Shown here: one piece after another, positions 8,667 to 16,730 of the stretch
Numbering within the stretch: the stretch's first letter is position 1
Layout: each line of letters begins with the position of its first letter
From: Reyranella sp. CPCC 100927
GTDB taxonomy: Bacteria; Pseudomonadota; Alphaproteobacteria; Reyranellales; Reyranellaceae
Assembly: GCF_007859315.1 (NCBI RefSeq)
Contig: NZ_VOHA01000035.1
Span: 1-57,397, forward strand
Reading direction: 5' to 3'
Length of the DNA: 57,397 nucleotides
Position numbers and translations under genes: made by a program
The notes under the pieces: model-generated
What the model was told of the DNA's origin: nothing
Databases searched by the model: none
Seen by the model: the letters and a program-made list of their open reading frames with translations, nothing else

Positions 8667-9803
8667 TTGGCAATCACGACGACCCTGGAAGAACGCCGGG
8701 CCATCGCCGACACGGTGCGCAAGCTGCTGGCGGACGCGAGCAGCGAGAAGCACGTGCGCGCCATCATGGAAACGCCGGAGGGGATCGACCGGGCGCTGTG
8801 GTCGACGTTGGCGGCGCTGGGTATCGCCGGCCTGCTGGTCCCGACCCGGTTCGGCGGCGCCGGCCTGGGGCCGGTCGAGCTCGAGCTGGTCGCCGAGGAG
8901 ACCGGCGCGGCACTGGCGTGCACGCCGTTCCTGTCGAGCAGCGTGCTGGCGGCCGGCCTGCTGACGGAAAGCGGCGATGAGGCCGCCTGCGCCCGCCTGC
9001 TGCCGGGCATCGCCGACGGCACGACGATCGCCACCGCGGCGCTCACCGGCGCGCGCGGCTCATGGCAGGCGCCGGATGTGACCGTGACGGCGGCGGATGA
9101 GGGCGGCACGACCCGGCTGTCGGGCGTCGCCTCCTATGTGATGCATGCCGCCATCGCCGACGTTCTGCTGGTGATCGCACGCACGGCGGATGGTCACGGC
9201 CTGTTCGAGGTCGACCCGCGCGCCGACGGCGTGGCGATCGAAGCGCTGTCGACGTTTGACCGGACGCTGCGGTTGGGGCGGATCACGTTCGCGCGCACGC
9301 CGGCGCGGCGGATCGGCACCGCGGGCTGGCCGGCCGTCGAGGCGGCCTTGCGCCTGGCCCTGGTGGCGCGAGCCGGCGAGCAGGCCGGCGGCGCGCGGCG
9401 CATTTTCGACATGACCGTCGAATACACCCGCAACCGCATCCAGTTCGGCCGTCCGATCGGCGGTTTCCAGGCCATCAAGCACATGGCGGCCGAGCTGCTG
9501 CTGGAGGCCGAGTCGGCGACATCGGCGGCGCGCGACGCAGCCCAGCAGTTGGCCCAGCAGACACAAGGTGCCGACGAAGCGATCGACATGGCCGCCTTCG
9601 CCTGCGCCGATGCGTTCGCGCAGATCGCCGCCACGGCCATCCAGATGCATGGCGGCATCGCCTTCACGTGGGAACACCCGGCGCATCTCTACCTGCGCCG
9701 GGCGCGCGCCTACAGCTACCTGCTGGGATCGTCGGGCTCCCATCGCGAGCGATTCGTGACCCGGATCGCGGCCCAACCCGAGGATGTGAGGATCGCATCA
9801 TGA
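8667..9803 (+). CDS. Acyl-CoA dehydrogenase, probable non-catalytic partner subunit
   Basis: 378 aa in three acyl-CoA dehydrogenase domains: N-terminal helical (LLVPTRFGGAGLGPVELELV), middle beta, and C-terminal (FGRPIGGFQAIKHMAAELLL; QMHGGIAFTWEHPAHLYLRR). The canonical Glu-Gly-Thr near the C-terminus is replaced by GSSG, and the alternative Glu of the IVD/LCAD class is not in the usual context, so it may be the structural half of a heteromer. The TTG start is supported by GGGAGG at the right spacing and by the absence of a suitable upstream ATG. It overlaps the next dehydrogenase by 4 bp (ATGA). Confidence 0.9.
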   Translation: MAITTTLEERRAIADTVRKLLADASSEKHVRAIMETPEGIDRALWSTLAALGIAGLLVPTRFGGAGLGPVELELVAEETGAALACTPFLSSSVLAAGLLTESGDEAACARLLPGIADGTTIATAALTGARGSWQAPDVTVTAADEGGTTRLSGVASYVMHAAIADVLLVIARTADGHGLFEVDPRADGVAIEALSTFDRTLRLGRITFARTPARRIGTAGWPAVEAALRLALVARAGEQAGGARRIFDMTVEYTRNRIQFGRPIGGFQAIKHMAAELLLEAESATSAARDAAQQLAQQTQGADEAIDMAAFACADAFAQIAATAIQMHGGIAFTWEHPAHLYLRRARAYSYLLGSSGSHRERFVTRIAAQPEDVRIAS

Positions 9804-10975
9804 GCCATGACGATCTGCGTCGCGAGGTGCGCGACTGGCTGGCCGCGCATTGGACCGGGCTCGGCTCGGTCGGCCAGAGCATGTGGGAAACCAACGACGC
9901 CATGCGCGCCTGGTACACCAAGGTGTTCGAGGCGCGGTGGTCGGTGACGGGCTGGCCCGAGATCTGGTTCGGCCGCGGCTTCTCCGACGAGGAGACGCGC
10001 ATCGTGATCGAGGAATTCGCCCGCGTCGGTGCGCCGGGAGCGGGACAGGATCGCTTCAACCTGCCGGCCAACACGCTGCTGGCGTTCGGCAACGATGCGC
10101 TGAGAATCACGCTGATCCCCGGGCTGCTGAAGCGCGAGATCACGACATGCCTGCTGTACAGCGAGCCGGGTGCCGGGTCCGACCTGGCGGGCGTGCGCAC
10201 GCGGGTCGAGCGCCAGGGCGACACCTTCGTCGTCAACGGCCAGAAGGTGTGGACGTCGGGCGCCGCGTCGGCCGACTACGGCATGCTGATCGCACGCACC
10301 GACTGGGACGTGCCCAAGCACAGCGGACTGAGCTTCTTCTTCCTGCCCATGAAGCAGCCCGGCGTCGAAGTACGGCCGCTGCGGCAGATCACCGATGAAG
10401 CGCACTTCAACGAGGTGTTCATCACCAACGCCGTCATGCCGGTCGACAACCTGGTGGGCGGGCTGAACCAGGGCTGGCGCGTGCTGCAGACGGCGCTGGC
10501 CTACGAACGGTCGGTCATGGGCGCCAACGCGCGCGGCGCCCGCCGCGGCAGTGCCGACGTCGTGGCGCTGGCCCGCGCCGCCGGCCGGCTGAACGACCCG
10601 CAGGTGCGACAGGACATCGCCCGCGTGGTGGCGCTGCGCCGGCTCAACGCGCTCAACAACGCGCGCGCCAAGGCCGACCTCGAGCAGGGCACGTCGTCGT
10701 CCATCATGTCGCTGGGCAAGCTCGCGATGTCGCGCATCCTGCACGAGGAAGCGCGCGTGCGCACCGCCATCATCGGTGCCGAAAGCCTGCTGGCGGGCGA
10801 TGCGCATCCGGTCGCCGACGACGTCAACTTCCTGGCGCTGAACGCCTACTTCACGTCGATCGGCGGCGGCACCGACCAGATCCAGAAGAACATCATCGGC
10901 GAACGCGTGCTCGGCCTGCCCAAGGAACCCGAACTCGACCGCAACATCCCGTTCAAGCAGGTGCGCAGCGGGTGA
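9800..10975 (+). CDS. Acyl-CoA dehydrogenase, probable catalytic subunit
   Basis: 391 aa with full acyl-CoA dehydrogenase architecture: LLYSEPGAGSDLAGVRTR (FAD and substrate loop), GDTFVVNGQKVWTSGA and the C-terminal GGGTDQIQKNIIGERVLGLP. The usual catalytic Glu before Gly-Thr is Gly here, but AYERSVMG puts Glu236 at the position used by isovaleryl- and long-chain acyl-CoA dehydrogenases. Translationally coupled to the preceding gene. Paired genes of this kind in actinobacteria encode alpha2-beta2 enzymes acting on sterol side-chain CoA esters; the substrate here is unknown. Confidence 0.92.
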   Translation: MSHDDLRREVRDWLAAHWTGLGSVGQSMWETNDAMRAWYTKVFEARWSVTGWPEIWFGRGFSDEETRIVIEEFARVGAPGAGQDRFNLPANTLLAFGNDALRITLIPGLLKREITTCLLYSEPGAGSDLAGVRTRVERQGDTFVVNGQKVWTSGAASADYGMLIARTDWDVPKHSGLSFFFLPMKQPGVEVRPLRQITDEAHFNEVFITNAVMPVDNLVGGLNQGWRVLQTALAYERSVMGANARGARRGSADVVALARAAGRLNDPQVRQDIARVVALRRLNALNNARAKADLEQGTSSSIMSLGKLAMSRILHEEARVRTAIIGAESLLAGDAHPVADDVNFLALNAYFTSIGGGTDQIQKNIIGERVLGLPKEPELDRNIPFKQVRSG

Positions 10976-11083
10976 AACCCCGGGAGCGCGCGCGTTTCGC
11001 CCGTCCGTCCTGTGGTCCTGAGCGATGCGAAGGACCTCGCAGTGCGCCGATCACCGATCGGACGTCTCAGTTCTGCTGAAAGA

Positions 11084-11184
11084 ATTCACCACAGAGACAC
11101 AGAGACACACAGAGGGAAGAAGAGACGGCGCGCTAAAGGCGCGCTCCCAACTTTCTCTGTGTTCTCTGTGCCTCTGTGGTGAAT
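11084..11184. repeat. Repeat family B (CACAGAGACACAGAG type), right copy
   Basis: A 101-bp palindrome whose outer ends ATTCACCACAGAG (11084-11096) and CTCTGTGGTGAAT (11172-11184) are exact inverted copies. The centre contains AAAGGCGCGCTCCCAACTTT, shared with the 6117-6204 copy. It fills most of the gap between the dehydrogenase and LON-domain genes; nothing else was seen in 10976-11259. Confidence 0.88.
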
Positions 11185-11259
11185 CTCTTAACGCGCACCA
11201 TCTGAACGGGACAGGCTTGGCGTGCTGATGCGGGCGGGACGCCCGCGGTTCCAGGAGGC

Positions 11260-11967
11260 TCAATGCCGCGAGGTGCTGCCGCCTTCTTCGCCGCGGCTGT
11301 CCATCTCCAGCAGCGCGATCAGCAGGCGCGCGCGGGCGGTGCTGTCGGTGGCTTCCAGCAGCGCCTGTTTTTCGGCCGGCCCGAAGGGCAGCACCATCGA
11401 CAGCGACGTCACCAGATTGCGGTCGCCGGCATCCTGCACGGCTTTCCAGTCGGTCGACAGCTTGTGGCCGCGGAAATAGGCCTGCAGCGCCGCCATCATG
11501 CGCGGCCGGTCGAGTTCGATCATCTCGTCGGCATGGTCGAGATCGCCACGGTAGCGCTCGAAGTGCGTCATCACCCGGCGATAGCCGCTGTGGTGCAGTC
11601 CTAGCTCCTGCCCGATCTCGAAGCGGCTGATGCCGGCCAGGGTGATCAGCAGCCGACCATCCTCGGTCTCGGCGAACTGGATGATACGGCCGGCACAACC
11701 GACCGGCTGGACCGGGGGCGGCCCCTCACCGACCGGCAATCCGTCACCGGCGTAACCGCCGATCTTGGCCGGCTGCACCATGCCGATCATGCGATGGCCG
11801 GCCAGGCAATCCATCACCATGGCCAGATAGCGCGGCTCGAAGATGTTCAGCGGCAAGCGGCCGCCCGGCAGCAGCAAGGCGCCGGACAAAGGAAAGATCG
11901 GAATCGCTTCCGGCAATTGCTCGAATGCCGGGTCGAACGGGTTCCTGCCGACGCGCTGATCGGTCAT
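11260..11967 (-). CDS. LON substrate-binding-domain protein
   Basis: 235 aa consisting only of the N-terminal (PUA-like) domain of Lon protease: IPIFPLSGALLLPGGRLPL then NIFEPRYLAMV (about residues 22-51), and later GRLLITLAGISRFEIG. The ATPase and protease domains of Lon are absent, as is usual for this stand-alone family. In alphaproteobacteria such a gene commonly follows a thioredoxin/TPR gene, as here (95 bp upstream on the same strand). Probably a protein-quality-control adaptor. Confidence 0.9.
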   Translation of the reverse strand: MTDQRVGRNPFDPAFEQLPEAIPIFPLSGALLLPGGRLPLNIFEPRYLAMVMDCLAGHRMIGMVQPAKIGGYAGDGLPVGEGPPPVQPVGCAGRIIQFAETEDGRLLITLAGISRFEIGQELGLHHSGYRRVMTHFERYRGDLDHADEMIELDRPRMMAALQAYFRGHKLSTDWKAVQDAGDRNLVTSLSMVLPFGPAEKQALLEATDSTARARLLIALLEMDSRGEEGGSTSRH

Positions 11968-12062
11968 GCCGTATGGGCTCTCCCTGGCCGTCGGTCGAAC
12001 GGCCTTTGCCGCGTCAGCGCACCGGCAATGTCACCCGGCGATCGCCGCGCGTTTCCTACCAC

Positions 12063-12980
12063 TCATGAGAACAGGATCGACGACAGCCGCTTGCGGCCGT
12101 CGACGGAAATCGGGTCGTTGAAACCCAGAGCCTCGAAATACTTCAGCAGCTGCTTGCGGGCGGCTTCCTCGTTCCACTTGCGGTCGATCTTGATCGACTG
12201 CAGCAGGTGATCGACGGCGGCCTCCTTGTTGTCGGCAGCATAAAGGGCTGTTGCCAGCTCGAGCCGCGCCTCGTGATCCTTGGGATTGGCGGCGACCTTC
12301 GCCTCCAGCTCGCCGACCGGACCGGCCTGTTCAGCCTGCTCGGCCAGCTCGATCGCCGAGCGAACGGCGGCGATCTCGGCGTTGTTGGCGACCGCTGGCG
12401 GCAGCGACGCCAGCAGCGCCTTGGCGCGCTCCGCATCGCCGCTGGCCAGGTAGCATTTGGCCATGCCGGCCACTGCCGTCGGGTTTTCCGGTTCCTGCTG
12501 CAGGATCTCGCCATAGACGCGGGCCGCCAGCGAGACGTCGCCGCCCTCGAGCGCCGCCTTGGCATGCTCCAGCAATTCGGCGAGCTGGTCGCCGCCCGGC
12601 GTGCCGCCGGTCGCCTGCACCAGCCGGTCGATGAACTGCTTGATCTGCCCTTCGGGCAGCGCGCCCTGAAAACCGTCGACCGGGCGGCCCTGGAAGAAGG
12701 CGTACACCGTCGGGATCGACTGGATGCGCAGCTGCTGGGCCAGCATCTGGTTTTCGTCGATGTTGATCTTGATCAACTGCACGGCGCCCTTGGCGTTCTT
12801 CACCGCCTTTTCGATGATCGGACCCAGCGTCTTGCACGGACCGCACCAGGGCGCCCAGAAATCGACGATGACCGGGCGCGTGCGGCTGGCCTCCAGCACG
12901 TCCTTGGCGAAGCGCTTCTGGTCGGAGTCCTTGACAAGGTCGGCATCGGCGGGGGCGCCGCCGCCAATAATCTGGTCCAT
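12063..12980 (-). CDS. CnoX-like thioredoxin with C-terminal TPR domain
   Basis: 305 aa. A thioredoxin domain (residues about 18-120) carries the active-site WCGPC at 45-49 and cis-Pro in SIPTVYAF. It is followed by a TPR-like helical domain (about 150-300) with the alphaproteobacterial ENPTAVAGMAKCYLASGD pattern. This matches CnoX/YbbN, a redox holdase that hands clients to GroEL or DnaK; retention of both cysteines implies active reductase chemistry, unlike E. coli YbbN. The start at 12980 is preceded by GAGG. It lies between the prolyl-tRNA editing and LON genes on the same strand. Confidence 0.92.
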   Translation of the reverse strand: MDQIIGGGAPADADLVKDSDQKRFAKDVLEASRTRPVIVDFWAPWCGPCKTLGPIIEKAVKNAKGAVQLIKINIDENQMLAQQLRIQSIPTVYAFFQGRPVDGFQGALPEGQIKQFIDRLVQATGGTPGGDQLAELLEHAKAALEGGDVSLAARVYGEILQQEPENPTAVAGMAKCYLASGDAERAKALLASLPPAVANNAEIAAVRSAIELAEQAEQAGPVGELEAKVAANPKDHEARLELATALYAADNKEAAVDHLLQSIKIDRKWNEEAARKQLLKYFEALGFNDPISVDGRKRLSSILFS

Positions 12981-13060
12981 CTGTCCTCGACAGGTTCGCA
13001 TGGCGGACCCAGCCGCCGTCGGGTTTCCCGGAATGTGGCCGCTGGCCGCCGGGAAGGCAA

Positions 13061-13080
13061 GGCCGGCGGCATCGCCGGCC
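13061..13080 (-). terminator. Perfect 8-bp hairpin after the prolyl-tRNA editing gene
   Basis: GGCCGGCG-GCAT-CGCCGGCC forms a perfect GC-rich stem with a 4-nt loop directly beyond the editing gene's stop codon. On the minus strand it is followed by TTGCCTTCC, a weak T-rich tail, so it may only attenuate transcription into the thioredoxin gene. Confidence 0.45.
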
Positions 13081-13084
13081 ATGT

Positions 13085-13636
13085 TCAAGCGTCGAAGGCC
13101 AGCGGCTGTGGCGTGTGGCCCGTGGCGGCAAAAAAGCGCTGGAGGTCGGCACCCGACAGGCGCGTGACCATGGTGTTCACCATCGGATGGGCCCAGACCG
13201 CCGCGGCGTCGAGCACGGCACGGTCAACCGCCAGGCGCACCTGGCGGCCCGCATCGTTGAGCAGCGCCAGCGGCGTCACCGATCCGGGCCGCACCCCCAG
13301 GTGGCGCATCAGCCGTTCGGGGCTGCCGAACGAGACGCGGCCGGCGCCGATCCTTTCACCCAACTGCTTCAAGTCGACCACGCGGTGGGCCTCCAGGGTC
13401 ACCAGCCACATCTCCTCGCGTTTGTTGCGCAAAAACAGGTTCTTGATGTGCGTACCGGTCTGCAGCACCGGCAACCGGGCGCGCACCGCCGTTGACTGCT
13501 CGACGGTGAACACCGCTTCGTGGGTGACCGTCTCATGGGCGATGCCGAGCGCCGACAGCCGCGCCAGGGTGGCGGCGGGCGTGGTCGGCAGGTCGTTGCC
13601 TTCGGGATCGGCCTGGGGATCGGGAGCGGAACTCAT
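13085..13636 (-). CDS. Prolyl-tRNA editing protein (YbaK/ProXp-like deacylase)
   Basis: 183 aa. The body matches the YbaK/aminoacyl-tRNA deacylase domain of the PrdX/ProXp-ala type: HEAVFTVEQS, GTHIKNLFLRNKR (with the conserved Lys), VSFGSPERLMRHLGVRPGSV and a C-terminal WAHPMVNTMV. Such proteins hydrolyse mischarged Ala-tRNA(Pro). The start at 13636 (MSSAPD) is preferred over an upstream TTG because the extension is unlike the family. Upstream of the thioredoxin gene on the same strand. Confidence 0.9.
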   Translation of the reverse strand: MSSAPDPQADPEGNDLPTTPAATLARLSALGIAHETVTHEAVFTVEQSTAVRARLPVLQTGTHIKNLFLRNKREEMWLVTLEAHRVVDLKQLGERIGAGRVSFGSPERLMRHLGVRPGSVTPLALLNDAGRQVRLAVDRAVLDAAAVWAHPMVNTMVTRLSGADLQRFFAATGHTPQPLAFDA

Positions 13637-13753
13637 GACGGCGGCTTTGGTACCGGCGCGCGGCGATGCAGGCAACCATCTTGCCAAGGGATGAGAAAGC
13701 GGTTATCTCCGCGCCTCCACGCCGATGACCCAATGCGGCGCGGGACATGGAGT

Positions 13754-13828
13754 GCGGGCGTAGCTCAGGGGTAGAGCACAACCTTGCCAAGGTTGGGGTC
13801 GAGGGTTCGAATCCCTTCGCCCGCTCCA
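13754..13828 (+). tRNA. tRNA-Gly (anticodon GCC)
   Basis: A 75-nt cloverleaf. The acceptor GCGGGCG pairs with CGCCCGC, followed by T and an encoded CCA. The D-arm is GCTCAGGGGTAGAGC. The anticodon stem CAACC/GGTTG encloses TTGCCAA, with anticodon GCC at 13786-13788. The T-arm is GAGGG-TTCGAAT-CCCTT. All invariant positions are in place. Confidence 0.98.
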
Positions 13829-13860
13829 AATTTGTCAGGAAAATCAGAGCCTTATAAAAG

Positions 13861-13882
13861 GGCTGCCGTGAGGCGGCCTTTC
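13861..13882 (+). terminator. Rho-independent terminator of tRNA-Gly
   Basis: GGCTGCC-GTGA-GGCGGCC followed by TTTCG forms a 7-bp stem (one G-T pair) with a GNRA-type loop, 32 bp after the tRNA end. It is correctly oriented to end tRNA transcription. Confidence 0.6.
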
Positions 13883-13982
13883 GCCTTTCCGACTGGCTCG
13901 AGCCCGGAAAACACCCTATCGCGCTCATTGCGCGACGGGGCCATCCACGTACGCCCTATCTGCCACGGAAATGGTCGCGCCC

Positions 13983-14507
13983 TCAAATGATGGGACGGCG
14001 GGGCGCATTATATTTCGCATCCAGCAGCTTACAGTTCCACGTCATCGCGACAGGGTCTTCCGGCACCACGATCATCTTGGGCTTCCGTGGCGCGGCGACG
14101 AAGTGGGGATCTTTCAACGTAATTTTGTCGTTCGGCGTGAACCACGGGTGCACAGGCCGGTCTTGCTGCTCCGACCAGCGCTCATTGAACAAGTTCATCG
14201 CATAGCGCACCAACCCGGAATTGGATGGCGGTTGCAGCTGCAGATGCCGCCCCAGTCTTGTGAGGAATGCGCCACTGACCGTGCCATAGGGTGACCCCGC
14301 CCACTTCCACGTCTGCTGGTAATTCGACACCACCGTAGGCGGGCTGTTTATTCCCTCCATCAGGTTCTCTTTCTCGATGCCCACCCATTCGATGTCCAGC
14401 TGCAGGGTGCCTGCATGTCCCGCGGATCTGGGATGAAAGACGTGCAGCTTGTAGCGGACGTGGTAATCGCATTCCCAGACGTCTGATGGTGTATGGATGA
14501 TGCGCAT
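13983..14507 (-). CDS. Uncharacterised 174-aa protein, low-GC orphan
   Basis: I do not recognise this protein. It has no signal peptide or membrane span and is rich in aromatic and His residues (WECDYHVRYKLHVFHPRS; YQQTWKWAGSPYGTVSG). Hand counts give 55% GC at 14101-14160 and 53% at 14341-14400, against 73% in a neighbouring gene (15121-15180), which suggests recent acquisition. It lies just downstream of tRNA-Gly on the opposite strand, a typical landing place for imported DNA, although no integrase or duplicated tRNA end was found. A GGGGGG run precedes the ATG at 14507; a GTG at 14525 would add six residues. Confidence 0.7.
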   Translation of the reverse strand: MRIIHTPSDVWECDYHVRYKLHVFHPRSAGHAGTLQLDIEWVGIEKENLMEGINSPPTVVSNYQQTWKWAGSPYGTVSGAFLTRLGRHLQLQPPSNSGLVRYAMNLFNERWSEQQDRPVHPWFTPNDKITLKDPHFVAAPRKPKMIVVPEDPVAMTWNCKLLDAKYNAPRRPII

Positions 14508-14825
14508 GCTGCCCCCCGCGTTCACGACACGCTGACGCCGAGGCTAGCGATCTGCTGATGACGGCGCGTCAACCCCAGGGTTGACACGCCGCTGTCGCGC
14601 TTCCTCGCGCGGTCCGCGTCGAGGCGGCCGGATCCTCGCCGTGTCGTCGTTCACGTGCGAGATCTGGGCCTGTCACGACCTTCTGTAGACGCCGGGTCCG
14701 CTCAACCATGCGCGCGTCGCTTGGCCGCCTCCGCCACCTTCGCTCTGCGGCAGGAGGCGGAATGTCTTCCCCACGCGCGCTCGACGTCGATATGCTCCGC
14801 CGCCTGACACTTGACGGAAGACCCC
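14508..14825. other. 318-bp intergenic region
   Basis: No credible gene. It separates the low-GC orphan gene from the divergently transcribed hydrolase. The only structure seen is the strong palindrome at 14563-14590. Confidence 0.7.
14563..14590. promoter_or_regulatory. Strong palindrome between divergent genes
   Basis: GGCG-c-GTCAACCC-CA-GGGTTGAC-a-CGCC: 12 of 13 arm positions pair around a 2-nt centre. It has no T-tract on either strand. Its place between divergent genes suggests a regulator binding site rather than a terminator; no adjacent regulator gene identifies the protein. Confidence 0.45.
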
Positions 14826-15707
14826 ATGCGCGCCCGTATCCGCGATACCGAGATCTACTTCGACGTCGATGGCGTCGGCCTCGTGCCCGATGGCCCGCGC
14901 ATGCGCGAAAAGCCCACCGCCTTCATCATCCATGGCGGCCCGGGCGGCGATCACAGCGACTTCAAGACCGCGCTGGGGCCGCTCACCGACAAGATGCAGC
15001 TGGTCTATTTCGATCATCGCGGCCAGGGGCGGTCGGCCCAGGGTGATCCCGCGAAATACACCCTCGACGAGAATGTCGAGGACATGGAGGCCTTGCGCCG
15101 CCATCTCGGCCTGGGCCCGATCGTCAGCGTCGGCACCAGCTACGGCGGCATGGTGGCCATGGCCCACGCCGCCCGCCATCCCGCTGCAGTGTCGCATCTC
15201 ATCCTGGTCGTGACCGCCGCGCACGGCGGCTTCAACGCGCGCGCCAAGGAGATCGTGGCCCAGCGCGGCACACCCGAGCAGATCGCGGTATGCGACGATC
15301 TGTGGGCCGGCCGCCTCGATACGCCGGCGAAGCTGCGGCACTACTACGAAGTCATGGGCCCGCTGTATTCGTACAAGTACGATGCGGCCCTGGCCAAGGT
15401 CGGCCTCGATCGGCGAATCCAGGCGCCGGAGCCTCTCAATCGCGCCTTCAGCCCAGGCGGCTTTCTGCGCAGCTTCGATCTGCGGCCGGAACTCGGTTCG
15501 ATCACCGCGCCGACCTTGATCCTGGCCGGCCGCCACGACTGGATCTGCGCGCCGGAGTTCTCGGAAGAGATCCACCGCCTCATCCCCGGATCCGACCTGC
15601 GGATCTTCGAGAACAGCAGCCATTCGATCCGCGGCGACGAAACGCAGCTCTTCCTCGACGCCGTGGCCGGGTTCCTCGTCTACAAGACCAGGGGGAACAG
15701 CCTCTGA
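14826..15707 (+). CDS. Alpha/beta hydrolase, proline-iminopeptidase-like
   Basis: 293 aa. HGGPGG at 36-41 is the oxyanion-hole signature of the S33 prolyl aminopeptidase group. The nucleophile elbow GTSYGG has Ser105; the likely acid is Asp in GRHDWICAP and the His lies in SSHSIRGDE. A cap domain lies at about 130-220. No signal peptide, so cytoplasmic. The start at 14826 has GGAAG upstream; a TTG at 14811 would add five residues. Ends 16 bp from a convergent kinase gene. It could equally act on amides or lactones other than peptides. Confidence 0.88.
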   Translation: MRARIRDTEIYFDVDGVGLVPDGPRMREKPTAFIIHGGPGGDHSDFKTALGPLTDKMQLVYFDHRGQGRSAQGDPAKYTLDENVEDMEALRRHLGLGPIVSVGTSYGGMVAMAHAARHPAAVSHLILVVTAAHGGFNARAKEIVAQRGTPEQIAVCDDLWAGRLDTPAKLRHYYEVMGPLYSYKYDAALAKVGLDRRIQAPEPLNRAFSPGGFLRSFDLRPELGSITAPTLILAGRHDWICAPEFSEEIHRLIPGSDLRIFENSSHSIRGDETQLFLDAVAGFLVYKTRGNSL

Positions 15708-15723
15708 CCGGAGCGTCCCGGGA

Positions 15724-16563
15724 TCAAAGCTCGTCTCGAACGGCACGAATCGCCTGTGCGACGGACAGCTCGCGGCTTTCGTCTTTGTCGTTGTCATCGC
15801 CTGCATGCCACGCGGCCGACAGGCATCCGTAGGCGATCGCGTAGTCGAGCAGCCGGCGCGGGCTCTGTCTCAGCGTTCGGGAAAACACGGTGGCCATATG
15901 GGCGATCCGGGCCGGATCGAGGCAGAGGTCGTCGCGGCCCAGGGGGTTGTAGAACAGGTTGGCGGCGTCAAAGGCGGAATCGCCGAGCACGCCCTTGGGA
16001 TCAATCGCCAGCCAGCCGCGCCGTCCGTGCAGGATGTTGTCGTGATGCAGGTCGCCGTGCAGCGGACGGACGTCATGCGGCTCCGCCAGCAGGCGCTCGG
16101 CGATACCGGCCGCTTCGAGGTAGAAGCGCGGCTGTCCGGCGTCGGCGCAGGCTTTGGCTTTGTCGAACAAGGCCGCGAAACGCTGCCGCAACGGCTGCAG
16201 GTCTGACGGCAGCGGCGTGTCGGACGGCGCGAACAGCCGTGCCATCACATCGGCAGCGACGTCGGTCGCGAACGCATCGCCCTGGTCGACGAGGTCCTGT
16301 GAGAGCAGCCGGTCGCCGGCATACTCCAGCAACATGCGCTGGCCGTCGCGATCCAGCAGCCTGACCGCGCCGACGCCATCGCGCCAGCTCAGATAGTGGG
16401 CGCCGCGCAATTCGTCCTCGACGTCGTCGAAGGGCTTGAGGTCCTTGATCACGGCGATATCGCCGCTGTCCAACCGCACCGTCCAGATGCGGCTGGAAAA
16501 CGTTTCGGCGATGAGCGTGGGGTCGCTGACATTCCAGCGCGCGGGGAAAACCGGCTCGATCAT
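15724..16563 (-). CDS. APH(6)-family aminoglycoside/hydroxyurea phosphotransferase-like kinase
   Basis: 279 aa. The kinase core has the Brenner motif LHGDLHHDNIL and then WLAIDPKGVLGD with FDAANLFYNP, the pattern of the streptomycin 6-kinase / hydroxyurea kinase family. The N-lobe includes the nucleotide-anchoring Lys in IAVIKDLKPF. Environmental genomes often carry such kinases without a proven resistance role. The start at 16563 gives the usual family length; ATGs at 16614 and 16623 would lengthen the N-terminus. Confidence 0.85.
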   Translation of the reverse strand: MIEPVFPARWNVSDPTLIAETFSSRIWTVRLDSGDIAVIKDLKPFDDVEDELRGAHYLSWRDGVGAVRLLDRDGQRMLLEYAGDRLLSQDLVDQGDAFATDVAADVMARLFAPSDTPLPSDLQPLRQRFAALFDKAKACADAGQPRFYLEAAGIAERLLAEPHDVRPLHGDLHHDNILHGRRGWLAIDPKGVLGDSAFDAANLFYNPLGRDDLCLDPARIAHMATVFSRTLRQSPRRLLDYAIAYGCLSAAWHAGDDNDKDESRELSVAQAIRAVRDEL

Positions 16564-16730
16564 GTCGGCGGGATTTAGGAACTCACGACATCGATGTCCA
16601 TCGCGCACCGACATCACACCCACACAAATGCAGGCATTCGGTCAATAATTCACACATTCGCAGAGAAACCGTCATCGGCTCTTTATCGTCGGCGCGTTAG
16701 CTGGCCTCACGATTTTTCGGAGGTCCGCCG

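Noticed and set aside
13829-14825. A duplicated tRNA end (attachment site) marking an integrated element after tRNA-Gly
   Set aside because: No second copy of the tRNA 3' end and no integrase gene was found in the following kilobase, so integration at the tRNA is not shown.
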